Assembly: GCA_949710005.1 (NCBI GenBank)
Contig: OX453272.1
Span: 34,217,136 to 34,281,135 of the forward strand
Direction of reading: 5' to 3'
DNA length: 64,000 nucleotides
DNA from: Ricordea florida
Taxonomy: Eukaryota > Cnidaria > Anthozoa > Corallimorpharia > Ricordeidae
Positions 32,402 through 40,017 of the stretch are shown here, in pieces. A program made the translations under genes and the position numbers. The number at the start of each line of letters is the position of its first letter. Position 1 is the stretch's first letter. The notes beneath the pieces were generated by a model, which worked only from the letters and a program-made list of their open reading frames with translations, had not been told where the DNA came from and did no database searches.

Positions 32402-32944
32402 CTAGCGATCCGTCGAAGACTCTGTGTGGTTACCTACATCTGCAAGAGGAACCACAGGATCGCTAGCATCTGGGCCTGCGGCCGTCGACGACTCTGTGTG
32501 GCAACCTACATGAGCCAGTGCAGCCACTAGCGCCACCAATCGACCTCCGTTGACAGCGATCCAGCCAGCTCCGTAGCTCAACTCGTCGGATCAGAGATCC
32601 TGCTGGAGGTCTGTTAACAGTGCCTGCTCGGAATCCAGTTTTTTCCCTACTGCTCCCAACACGCGTGTCACTAACTTGCAGGCGACCTTCAAAACCCCGC
32701 TAGAGAGACTATGCTCGACCTGCTTTCCGAGGGTCACCTGGTAACGAAGATGGAGTAAAGCAACCTCCTTCCTCGAGAGCTTGTGGACGTCGCCCAGCGA
32801 CAGCTCCTTCCCCAAGTACTCCTTGGTATTGCCCGCGGCCGCGAGAATAGCCAGCGCCTCCCGTTCGTCCCGAGCATCGTCTGCGGCTGGCTCGCTGGTA
32901 ATGCCTTCTTCGCGGAGAATTTCATCGAGCACGGTGTCATCCAT
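32402..32944 (-). pseudogene. Small Polinton protein with in-frame TGA and 62-codon extension
   Basis: Starts at ATG 32944 behind 'agatatatagtc'. The first 117 codons carry an acidic N-terminus and a helical segment (LSLGDVHKLSRKEVALLHLR) of a kind I associate with small Polinton proteins (LGxxLTLxxVKxMxxKEVxxLHxRY). A TGA at 32591-32593 interrupts. The same frame then stays open for 62 more codons to TAG at 32402-32404, encoding a hydrophobic segment (GGRLVALVAALAHVG) and a twice-repeated VGxHTESST motif, seen in DNA as two direct repeats around 32410-32440 and 32480-32510. The open, protein-like extension suggests one longer gene with a nonsense change, or stop readthrough. Confidence 0.6.
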
Positions 32945-32958
32945 GACTATATATCTGC

Positions 32959-33594
32959 CTAAACAATTTTGCTGGGAGCTGGGATTTCCAACACGATATC
33001 AAATGGATGGCGGAGACGGAAGCAAAGTCTGGCGTACGGATGCTCCTTGAGCGCGGATAGCATTTGGTGCCGCTCCTCCTTCGAGTGTCCCACCCCGTAG
33101 TTCTCCCAAAGCGTTTTCCCGTCGAGCTCGCTCGGGCTGTAAAACGTCAACGTCGCGGCTACATTCTCCCGGAACGCTTTTGCCACGCTCGTGTATTGTT
33201 GGGTCAAAAGCCACACTGAAAAATTCTTGTGCCTGCCAGAGAAAGCCAGCTCGATCAAAGCGCTGCGATGTCTTTTTACGTCCTCACTGGCGGCGCAGTC
33301 GTCCAGAATAAGCAACACCTGGCCACGACCTTCGAAGACCGCGACCGCCAACCGGAGGCACTTCTCAATTTCACCGCCCGAGTTCGATGGCGCCAGGGCG
33401 ATGAAGCCGGGGTCCTTCAGGGCAAATCCCCGATATGTTTTGTTGTGAGCGTAGGTGGGGCAAATCAAACACACGGCGTGGAACTTCCCACGAAAAGGCC
33501 CACGGAGCGCTTCGACGACCAGTCTAGACTTCCCGGACGCCGTTGGGCCAACGATAAGCAGATGGCCGGGTATCAAATCGGTAAGACAATCCAT
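32959..33594 (-). CDS. Genome-packaging ATPase, FtsK/HerA type (211 aa)
   Basis: P-loop ATPase that pumps the linear genome into the capsid. Walker A is LIVGPTASGKS (residues about 13-23). Walker B is VLLILDD (about 93-99). Later motifs include LAFSGRHKNFSVWLLTQQ, where the Gln is the usual sensor position of these ATPases. Length is normal for Polintons and the frame is intact. The start is the ATG at 33594, three bases after 'ctatata' in 'ccctatatacg'. It lies directly behind the major capsid gene (18 bp gap), the usual order for the morphogenesis module. Confidence 0.92.
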   Translation of the reverse strand: MDCLTDLIPGHLLIVGPTASGKSRLVVEALRGPFRGKFHAVCLICPTYAHNKTYRGFALKDPGFIALAPSNSGGEIEKCLRLAVAVFEGRGQVLLILDDCAASEDVKRHRSALIELAFSGRHKNFSVWLLTQQYTSVAKAFRENVAATLTFYSPSELDGKTLWENYGVGHSKEERHQMLSALKEHPYARLCFRLRHPFDIVLEIPAPSKIV

Positions 33595-33612
33595 CGTATA
33601 TAGGGACGGTGA

Positions 33613-34842
33613 TTAATAGTAGGCAACTTGACTTCCAAGGTCGAATGCTGCGTCGCCTAGGAGGAAGATGTGGCAGTTGCCTTGTCCAGAGCCACCGGCT
33701 TTTCGATAGATCCGAAACTGAAGATTTTTTCCCGGACCAAGGGCTGCTTGTCCGTCGCCGTGCACGAGGTGGTCGCGTGCCGTGCGGAGATCGATGAAGA
33801 TCCCGTATTTGTCATGAAAGAATCCAGTAGGGGTGACCACCGAGAGTGGAGCTGGGGGGTGCACCAACCACTCTGCGCCGGCTCGCGCCGTCTCCCAAAT
33901 ATCTGCGGGGAGCATGCCGCTGGGGTACAGCGTGTTGGGGACGCCGTTGAGGTCGAACTCAACCTTTGTCACGCCCGGCTTCGGGAAGGCTTCGCTGTGT
34001 CGTCCTCCCGCGGGGAACTGGTTGACGAACAGGAACAGGACACCCACAAAGCTTTTGAGTTGCACGGGGATGTTGTCCGTGAGAATTGTCTCAGTGGCCT
34101 TCGCAAAGGAGATCACTTTGTAGTGCGAGATGTGGTTGTAAAGAACCACGCTCGGGATGTGCTGCGCGTAACCGGGGGACTCAATCACCTGATACACCAG
34201 TTCTATGTTTTTTAGTGTGTAGCTCCCAATCTTGGTCGGATCCGAGCTTACGACGACATCTTTGGCGGCGGCGAGTGTGAGCTCCAACCGAATTGGCGGA
34301 AGACTCGCCGTATGGAGAACGCCGTGGGTGCGAAGGAGCTCAAAATCAAGTGGGAGCCGATACTTTGGGAAGGCCTCGGCAATTGCTAGGTCCCCCGCCA
34401 CATCGCCTTTGTCTCCGGCCTCTGAGCGGATTTTATTGACCGCGGTTGTCTGGATCCCTTGCTCGATACGTTTAGCTCGCTCTTCGGTGGGAAGCCACAG
34501 TTCGGAGAACGCTCCAACTAGGTCAGCGCGCTCCAGGTCCTCTAGGGTTTTATCGCCCATCTTGACGATCCGTCGCCTAATCAAACAGCGCCCCAGATTG
34601 TCGACAACGCGATTGTTGGCATGCTTCGTCGATCCGCCTAGCGACACCTCGCCTACAAGGGCTAGGGTGTCTGGGACTAGGACGGTGTCGACTGGAAGTC
34701 TGGGAATGTCAACGTAAAGAGTCTCTTTGTGGTTCGCCGAGCTCGGGTTAAAGGTCAAGCGGTGGGTGACGCGTTTTCCTTTTGCGGCCATGAGAGCGCG
34801 CGGCTCCTCCCTTGGGTCAAGCTTCTTGGAGATGAATGCCAT
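33613..34842 (-). CDS. Major capsid protein, double jelly-roll (409 aa)
   Basis: Forms the hexameric capsomers of the icosahedral shell. Diagnostic Polinton MCP segments: KYRLPLDFELLRTHGVL, YTLKNIELVYQVIESP, TKVEFDLNGVPNTLYPSG, GIFIDLRTARDHLVHGDG and, near the end, NCHIFLLGDAAFDL. Start chosen at MAFISKKLDP (ATG 34842-34840), because it follows the short divergent promoter region and because the 51 upstream codons are the antisense of the neighbouring gene's start. The frame is intact over the full length. Divergent neighbour: membrane protein at 34876. Confidence 0.93.
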   Translation of the reverse strand: MAFISKKLDPREEPRALMAAKGKRVTHRLTFNPSSANHKETLYVDIPRLPVDTVLVPDTLALVGEVSLGGSTKHANNRVVDNLGRCLIRRRIVKMGDKTLEDLERADLVGAFSELWLPTEERAKRIEQGIQTTAVNKIRSEAGDKGDVAGDLAIAEAFPKYRLPLDFELLRTHGVLHTASLPPIRLELTLAAAKDVVVSSDPTKIGSYTLKNIELVYQVIESPGYAQHIPSVVLYNHISHYKVISFAKATETILTDNIPVQLKSFVGVLFLFVNQFPAGGRHSEAFPKPGVTKVEFDLNGVPNTLYPSGMLPADIWETARAGAEWLVHPPAPLSVVTPTGFFHDKYGIFIDLRTARDHLVHGDGQAALGPGKNLQFRIYRKAGGSGQGNCHIFLLGDAAFDLGSQVAYY

Positions 34843-34875
34843 TTTACTTGTCTTGTAGGTATACACAGAAACAAA
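34843..34875. promoter_or_regulatory. 33-bp divergent promoter between capsid and membrane protein genes
   Basis: Only 33 bp separate the two start codons. The centre holds the palindrome GTATAC inside 'gtaggtatacacag'. Adenine-rich stretches lead to each ATG ('aaacaaaATG' on +, 'aagtaaaATG' on -). Both genes must be driven from this spacer or from within each other's coding sequence. Confidence 0.6.
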
Positions 34876-35856
34876 ATGGATATCAACCCTGATGAGATGA
34901 TCCCTTTGATACCCCCTGATGAAGACCCCGACCCCGACGGTGGAGAAACTAGTAACCCATTTCCCACGTTGCCCGACGATGAAGGTGGAGAGCAAATCGG
35001 GATGTATGCCTTAAGATCGCGAGGCCCTGGGGTTCGTCCACGTGAGCCTGCCCCAGTAGCAGAAACGTCGTTTTCGTCCGACCCTGTTACTGGGGAGGAG
35101 AGGGTGACCAACCCTGTTACTGGGAGGTTATTCACTAAAAGCTTAATGGATATTTCTAAGGCAGATGTGCAAAAAGAGTACCCCCGATATGGCGGGGTCG
35201 ACATCGGACAAGGGTACGATGGACGTACTATGGTTCGTCTGTGGGGTAGAGAAGCCCAAACGTGGCGACCACTGAAAAACAAGGATGGTACTTTAACTAA
35301 GAACTTGCCAAAAGAATTGAAAGAAGCCCTAGGGCCAACCGCGGAACAGATTTTGGAAGAGAATAACGCCAGAACTCAGGAACTCGAGCAGCAAAATCGA
35401 CAGGACGAAGAGATAAGAGACGCTCCCGATACTTCATCGGAAGATAGACGTGCTTTGGAGACGCGAATTGCGGCGCGCGAGGAAGAGATTCAAGAGCTCG
35501 AGCTGGAAAGTGAAGCCGTTGAGGAGCGAATGTCTCTGCGGGACCGCGTTCGAGCTATTTTCAAGAAGTACGGAGTAGGGGTCCTGGGGGTTCTCGTAGC
35601 GGCTGGGACGGTCATTGGGGTTATCTTGGGGGCTTTACAGCGAGGGCTCGCCGGCGTAGCGCAGGGGGTAGGCCGAGGGTTGAAGACCATCGGAAAAAAG
35701 ATTGGAGACCTCCTTCCTGGAGCCATAGGCGCCATTGTCTCGTTCCTCTTCCGCACAGCTGGAGAAGTTGTTGGTTTCTTAGCCAAAAACGCCTGGCTCT
35801 TGATCGTAGCCGTGGTCGTGTTTCTCGTTGAGCGCTATAAGAAGAAGTCTACCTAA
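34876..35856 (+). CDS. Polinton membrane protein with coiled coil (326 aa)
   Basis: Start at MDINPDEMIPLI, first ATG after the divergent promoter. The N-terminus is acidic and Pro-rich (PPDEDPDPDGGE). A middle domain has WRPLKNKDGTLTKNLPKEL, then a Glu-rich coiled coil (about residues 155-218). The C-terminal part has two hydrophobic regions (GVLGVLVAAGTVIGVILGAL and NAWLLIVAVVVFLVERY) around a GRGLKTIGKKIGDLLPGAIG amphipathic segment. I recall closely similar tails in Polintons of cnidarians and fish. Probably a virion or membrane-active protein. The frame is intact. Its stop overlaps the stop of the opposite gene by 8 bp. Confidence 0.75.
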   Translation: MDINPDEMIPLIPPDEDPDPDGGETSNPFPTLPDDEGGEQIGMYALRSRGPGVRPREPAPVAETSFSSDPVTGEERVTNPVTGRLFTKSLMDISKADVQKEYPRYGGVDIGQGYDGRTMVRLWGREAQTWRPLKNKDGTLTKNLPKELKEALGPTAEQILEENNARTQELEQQNRQDEEIRDAPDTSSEDRRALETRIAAREEEIQELELESEAVEERMSLRDRVRAIFKKYGVGVLGVLVAAGTVIGVILGALQRGLAGVAQGVGRGLKTIGKKIGDLLPGAIGAIVSFLFRTAGEVVGFLAKNAWLLIVAVVVFLVERYKKKST

Positions 35857-37276
35857 ACAACCACCAAGTCGCCCCTGCGGCCACAACAGTGACTGTAGCT
35901 AAATTTCGCTCGTGCGCTGACGGCGCAACGGTAATGGAGGCTTTTGTTTTCGGGACTGGGGTCGGCGCAACGGGGGCTTTAGTTTTCGGCGTTGTTTTTG
36001 CGACAATGGGACCTGGCGTTTTTATTTTCGGTGAAACGGGCGTGCGCTTATGTGTCCTCTCGTTTACGTTAGGATTGACCCCGAAAGTCATATCACTGGT
36101 CGCTTTCTGGAGCTCGTTGTTGTACCCTAGAACGCTTTCTGAATTGATGACCAGGCGGCTGGGGAGCAACCAGAGCCCTGGGGCGACGGCCAGATTCAGC
36201 TGCGCTCGGGCGTCGGACAAAGCCCTTTGATAGTTCTGGATGCCGGTGGAGATATCGTTTACTACGATTGTCTCCTCTAGAAGTTGTCTGAACATTTGGC
36301 GGGTCTCAACAGCACTGCCGCTCGACCCCACGACAGTAGATCGGGTTTTGACTTGTGAGCCAAGAACACAATAAACTAAAGCCTCGATACTACGATTGAG
36401 ACGACCCATGCCAGCCTCCGTCAGTCCTTCACCCTTTTTTAGCCCAAACCAGCTGTATTGCGCTCCGCCGTGGGCATCGTTTCGGATAAATGCCAACAAA
36501 TTCCCGAAAATCTTTTGCCCTCCCTCGTCTGCGAAGATATTCGCGCCACCAGGCCATGTGTTGGCCGAGATGTCATAGCCACGGATGACGTGCAAGTTCT
36601 TTGGGCCCTCGCTTGGGTACGTTATAAACAAGTCTCCAAGACCTTGGTTTCGTCCGCCCTTCCAACGAAAGTCGGGGGCTCTAGGCAGCCCGAATTCGAT
36701 GCATAGGCTTTCAAAGGCGGACTTGCGAAGTGGGTTGTTTGTTTTTTGGAACGCCTTGTCTCCGGGGAGGGGGCAGCCGAGCTCGAATAGGATACGGCGG
36801 ACGGTGAAGTATACGTGGAAGCGAAGCAGCCCCTGAACTATAGGCGGGAAGGTTTTATTGCCCGGATCGGTAATCGACACTCCACACCCCGAAGTTGCGC
36901 ACCATGTGGCGAAGTTCAGCTGTTGAGGCCAATATTCGTACTTCGGAGAAGAAAGCCAGCGGAGAGACTCCTTTGCCGAGCGATGTGTGATGGTCGTTTC
37001 CTTCCAGATGTCACGGACCCCTGCTTTGAAAGAGATTTTAGGGTCAACAAAGATCTCGAGCTCTCGAAGCAGCGGTGTGATTTCAGACCCCGTTTCAGCG
37101 AACAGAACGGCAGGCACGGGGTAGGGTGCTCCGGTGCGGAGAAGGAGGGCTTGTGGAAAATTGCTCTGTTTAGGAAATTTAATTTTTTCTAAGGTTTTAC
37201 CGAAATGTTCTACGGTCTTTTTTGGAAAAGATCTTTTTATAACAGACCAAAGATTTATTTCGTGGGATTGATCCAT
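35849..37276 (-). CDS. Large conserved Polinton protein with C-terminal anchor (475 aa)
   Basis: Start at MDQSHEINLW (ATG 37276-37274), first ATG after the 24-bp divergent spacer. A conserved core has WPQQLNFATWCATSGCGVS (about residues 116-134), a segment I associate with a widespread Polinton protein. Further on are FHVYFTVRRILFELGCPLPG and YDISANTWPGGANIFADEGG. The C-terminus is Pro/Lys/Thr-rich (TPGPIVAKTTPKTKAPVAP) and ends with a short hydrophobic segment (ATVTVVAAGATWWLF), which suggests a stalk with a membrane anchor. Function unproven; a surface or minor virion role is inference. Intact. Confidence 0.75.
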   Translation of the reverse strand: MDQSHEINLWSVIKRSFPKKTVEHFGKTLEKIKFPKQSNFPQALLLRTGAPYPVPAVLFAETGSEITPLLRELEIFVDPKISFKAGVRDIWKETTITHRSAKESLRWLSSPKYEYWPQQLNFATWCATSGCGVSITDPGNKTFPPIVQGLLRFHVYFTVRRILFELGCPLPGDKAFQKTNNPLRKSAFESLCIEFGLPRAPDFRWKGGRNQGLGDLFITYPSEGPKNLHVIRGYDISANTWPGGANIFADEGGQKIFGNLLAFIRNDAHGGAQYSWFGLKKGEGLTEAGMGRLNRSIEALVYCVLGSQVKTRSTVVGSSGSAVETRQMFRQLLEETIVVNDISTGIQNYQRALSDARAQLNLAVAPGLWLLPSRLVINSESVLGYNNELQKATSDMTFGVNPNVNERTHKRTPVSPKIKTPGPIVAKTTPKTKAPVAPTPVPKTKASITVAPSAHERNLATVTVVAAGATWWLFR

Positions 37277-37300
37277 GGTGTATATACGCAGGAAAATAAA
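37277..37300. promoter_or_regulatory. 24-bp divergent promoter with GTATATAC palindrome
   Basis: The spacer 'ggtgtatatacgcaggaaaa' (then 'taaa') separates the start codons of the 475-aa protein (-) and the penton-type protein (+). It contains the exact palindrome GTATATAC, placed 3 bp from the minus-strand ATG and 14 bp from the plus-strand ATG. Confidence 0.6.
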
Positions 37301-37949
37301 ATGTCGCTCTGCATAGCAGCAAGCGAGGGTGTGAATGAACTTCACCCTCCGGTCGGTGGTGAGCTCTCGAGTGTCGCAGCTCGAACCGTGAAGATCCCTG
37401 AAACAAAAATCACATTACCTAAAACGGTGAATATATATCGCGTGCTCGATTTATTACAACTGTCCAGTATTCTCACCATTAAGCCGAAAAATGCTATTTT
37501 GGTCACCATTCCAAAGGGCGAGTACAACCTCTACTCTCTCCAACAGGCTTTCGTCTCAGGGTATGCAAAGGAAGTCCCCGCGGACACTTGTGAACTTCGG
37601 ATAACCGCTACTGGAGTGTATTTCTTTTCTAAAGTACAGGTGATCCTAGACAGCAAGCTAGCCGACTTGTTTGGGATACCCGAAGTCCCGAGCAGTAGGA
37701 TTCTCGTTCCTGTACAATGGGGCCCGCCCTCTGTTTCAGTCTACTGCGATTTGGTGGACCCCAACAAATCGTATGAAGGTGGCAAACCCTCCTATCTGCA
37801 AACGAAGGTCGAACCGCTGAAGCTTCAAGGTCCTTCGGTGTGGCATTTGTGCCCCTTATATCTCCCCCTCGATCCCACAAAAAGAAGCCTCTTTCGAGTT
37901 TGCGGTGCCGTCGACCAAGGTTGAAGTTTTGTTAGAACTCTGTATATAG
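37301..37949 (+). pseudogene. Penton-type minor capsid protein, late frameshift
   Basis: Single jelly-roll protein expected at capsid vertices. Segments such as NAILVTIPKGEYNLYSLQQ, VSVYCDLVDPNKSYEGGKPS and LKLQGPSVWHLCPLYLPLD match the penton family of Polintons and adintoviruses. The open frame from ATG 37301 stops at 37922-37924 after a low-quality tail. In the +1 frame a protein-like C-terminus (SFEFAVPSTKVEVLLEL) continues to TAG at 37947-37949, so a single-base indel probably lies in or near the A-run at about 37878-37882. Only the last about 25 residues are affected. The TAG of that frame lies inside the TATATAG motif of the next gene. Confidence 0.75.
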
Positions 37950-37953
37950 GGGC

Positions 37954-38550
37954 ATGGAATCTGATTGTTTGTACCCAAAAATTCCTACCGCCCCCGACGA
38001 TGAGGGGCAGTCATTTCGGCTTCAAAAGATTTGTGACATTCAGACCGCCCTGAAAAGCAGTATCGCCCACTACGAGGGGGTTCGGAAAAAATATACCCGC
38101 TCTCGGACAATTCTAAACGGGGTAGCTTTAACCGCTGGAAGTCTGAGCGTTATACTCTCGGCTTCTGGTCTAGCCACCTCTTTCACCGGCCTTGGGATTG
38201 TCGTCGGGGTTCCACTTGGTGCTATTGGTGGAATCTTCGGAATCGTGTCAGCCACAATGGTCCGGGTCAGTAAACGTATCGCCGTAAAGATCTCCAAGCA
38301 TGAGCGAACCGTCGCGATTGGTGAGACGAAGTTGAGTACCATCAACGACCTGGTCTCGAAAGCCTTACAGGATAACCAAATCAGCGCTACGGAATTTCAA
38401 CTCATTCTCTCCGAGGTTGAAAAATATGAAACACTCAAGCGCGAGATTAAACAAAAAGCTGTGACAAAAAACGAGGACCTCGATATGACAAAGCTGCGGA
38501 CCGAGATTCGCAGCGAACTGGTCGCAGAGATGCGAGAAAAACTCGCTTAA
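37954..38550 (+). CDS. Glycine-rich membrane-active-type protein with helices (198 aa)
   Basis: ATG follows 'ctgtatataggggc'. Layout: an N-terminal helix (LQKICDIQTALKSSIAHYEGVRKKY), a long Gly/Ala/Ser-rich hydrophobic hairpin (about residues 55-105, TAGSLSVILSASGLATSFTG, GVPLGAIGGIFGIVSATMV), then SKRIAVKISKHERTVAIGET, a STINDLVSKALQDNQISATEF helix and a charged coiled-coil tail. From memory, cnidarian and fish genomes carry many relatives, in Polintons and as host-like genes. It resembles pore-forming or apolipoprotein-like helical hairpins, so membrane penetration is possible but unproven. Intact. Its TAA overlaps the stop of the opposite gene in a TTAA. Confidence 0.7.
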   Translation: MESDCLYPKIPTAPDDEGQSFRLQKICDIQTALKSSIAHYEGVRKKYTRSRTILNGVALTAGSLSVILSASGLATSFTGLGIVVGVPLGAIGGIFGIVSATMVRVSKRIAVKISKHERTVAIGETKLSTINDLVSKALQDNQISATEFQLILSEVEKYETLKREIKQKAVTKNEDLDMTKLRTEIRSELVAEMREKLA

Positions 38551-39060
38551 GTGGAGGTTGTTATTTCCACGTTGAACGATGACTTCAGCTTGGACCATAG
38601 AGCATCGTATTTTCGAAGAGTCGTCGGTCGAATGTTTGAGATGTAGCACCTGGCGGCTCTTTCGTGGTCCTCTCGGAGTTCGAAGATTACTTTCAACAGT
38701 CATATCAGCTTTGGAAGCCGGCGGTAGTAGATTCACAAGGTTTACTATCGATTTTCTTTCGAGTAAATCAAGCCCGAACTCTTTCATCAACAATTTGTTC
38801 AACGCCAACCTTTTACTTTTTGGTCTTGATCTATACCCCTCGTGTTGCCTCTCAGTTGGGAGGTTCCATGTAATATGATCAAACTCGCCTCTGACCAAAC
38901 GTTTGCAAAGCTCGGGGTTACCTTGAAGCAGACCATCGTTTCCTTTTAGGGTGGCCTCTCTAAGAACACCGAACGGCTCTGCAGTGTCTTCTAAGAAAGA
39001 GGCTGCTAAGTCTTTTAACTGCAAGAGGTAATCCAAGCTTTCAACAACCATTGCATCCAT
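38547..39060 (-). pseudogene. Unknown Polinton protein (about 170 aa), frameshifted
   Basis: From ATG 39060 the frame reads MDAMVVESLDYLLQLKDL, ELCKRLVRGEFDHITWNLP and LALNKLLMKEFGLDLLERKS. Near 38688-38692 the protein-like reading moves to another frame (KVIFELREDHERAARCYI, RKYDALWSKLKSSFNVEI) and ends at TAA 38549-38547, tail to tail with the preceding gene. The unshifted frame runs on to 38365 antisense to the 198-aa gene and is not convincing. No known domain; mostly helical. The leader has 'ctataattatag' 15-26 bp before the ATG. Confidence 0.55.
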
Positions 39061-39118
39061 ATTGATGACCTTATTCTATAATTATAGCCCGAAAAAAGAG
39101 GGGATGCTGAGCATCTGC

Positions 39119-39727
39119 CTAGTCGCGCCACAGCGAGCTTAGCCACTTCATGGTGGTCCCGAATTTAGGCGCACCAAACTCGTCAGCGTTGTCAACCTGC
39201 TTTTCGAAACGTTCGAAAGCGTCTCGCAATAGATCTAAGAAAAACTCTTGTGTTTCGTCTCGTGGAAGAAATTGTCCTCCCTTATTTTCAAGCCAGCGGT
39301 TATGGGCGAGCTGGCACTCGCGATAAATAAGTTTTGCCTCGTCAACACGGTAAGCAATATATATTAAATAGTCAACCCGCCTCAGGTCAGCCTCGAAGTT
39401 TCCGATGAGGCGTACATCTTCAATAAGTCCCGCTAATCGGCGCGGCACGCCGCCGGCCTGTAGATTTCTCCGGAGCCGGTCGTCGATGGCGTAGAATGAG
39501 CCGTCACACAGCTGCCGGCGAAGATCCTCATCCCCGCTCATCCACACTAAAGCGATCTGGCTGGACGTGAGACAGAAATGCTTTCGCTTCTCATCAAGGC
39601 GAAGCTCTTCACGCGCTCCGGGAGTGGCTAAAATGGTGCGGCGAAGTTGGGCTTTGGTCGTCAACAGGGACCGACCAGGGATTTCGTACCTCATTGCCAA
39701 AGCGCGTAACTCTTTGACGGTGGGCAT
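39119..39727 (-). CDS. SAP-like N-terminal protein at the right end (202 aa)
   Basis: Start chosen at MPTVKELRALAMRYEIPG (ATG 39727-39725); the longer frame would begin inside the TIR-proximal DNA. The first about 35 residues match the N-terminus of the element's own DNA polymerase (MPPVKELRSLARSYGL), including the following TTKAQLRRTIL against LRKADLLRAIV. This is a SAP/LEM-like helix-extended-loop-helix that often binds DNA. The rest is charged and helical (EKRKHFCLTSSQIALVWM, LIEDVRLIGNFEADLRRVDY) with no family recognised. Being next to the TIR and sharing a module with PolB, it could be a terminal-repeat-binding or terminal protein, which is inference. Intact. Confidence 0.65.
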   Translation of the reverse strand: MPTVKELRALAMRYEIPGRSLLTTKAQLRRTILATPGAREELRLDEKRKHFCLTSSQIALVWMSGDEDLRRQLCDGSFYAIDDRLRRNLQAGGVPRRLAGLIEDVRLIGNFEADLRRVDYLIYIAYRVDEAKLIYRECQLAHNRWLENKGGQFLPRDETQEFFLDLLRDAFERFEKQVDNADEFGAPKFGTTMKWLSSLWRD

Positions 39728-39771
39728 GTTTACTAATTGGAAGATATCAATTGTGTCGCCACTATGTTGCG

Positions 39772-40012
39772 CGCGTTGCGCCAACGTTTTTCCGAAGATT
39801 TCTAGTATGCATATTTGTCTAAATTGAAATAGCTCATTAACTCTCGGAAACCGCTCGGAAATCTTCGGGTCATCTTCGGGTCATCTTCGGAGCTCGGAAA
39901 ATTCTCTTAAAATCCAAATTGGAACCCCCTTTCTTTTATACTTGGGTGCCTTTCCACGCTGAAAAACAGCTTATATAGAAATCCGTATTTGTTTCATTCC
40001 TTATATACTACT
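39772..40012 (-). repeat. Right terminal inverted repeat, 241 bp
   Basis: Reverse complement of 25610-25872 with two substitutions and two fewer 11-bp 'gaagatgaccc' units. It ends '...ttatatactact'. The right-end gene begins about 45 bp inside it. Confidence 0.95.
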
Positions 40013-40017
40013 CACAA
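40013..40017. repeat. Right target-site duplication (CACAA)
   Basis: Second copy of CACAA. The host exon then continues 'gtttgtcaaatg', exactly as in copy B. Confidence 0.9.

Larger units (their letters stand above)
25610..40012. mobile_element. Polinton/Maverick element, 14403 bp, full length but defective
   Basis: A self-synthesising, virus-like DNA transposon. It has AG...CT termini, long terminal inverted repeats, a 5-bp target duplication, and the diagnostic gene set: protein-primed PolB, retroviral-type integrase, FtsK/HerA-type packaging ATPase, double jelly-roll major capsid and penton-type minor capsid proteins, plus the small membrane proteins seen in related elements. The interior is visibly richer in G+C than the host DNA. 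The two TIRs differ by two substitutions and one 22-bp length change, so the insertion is fairly young. PolB, integrase, penton and three small genes carry frameshifts or stops, so this copy cannot act alone. Confidence 0.97.

Noticed and set aside
33670-34215. 181-codon plus-strand frame over the capsid gene
   Set aside because: Antisense of the major capsid protein; no homology.
34755-35282. 175-codon minus-strand frame at the start of the 326-aa gene
   Set aside because: Antisense shadow; the plus-strand frame has the coiled coil and membrane segments of a known Polinton protein.
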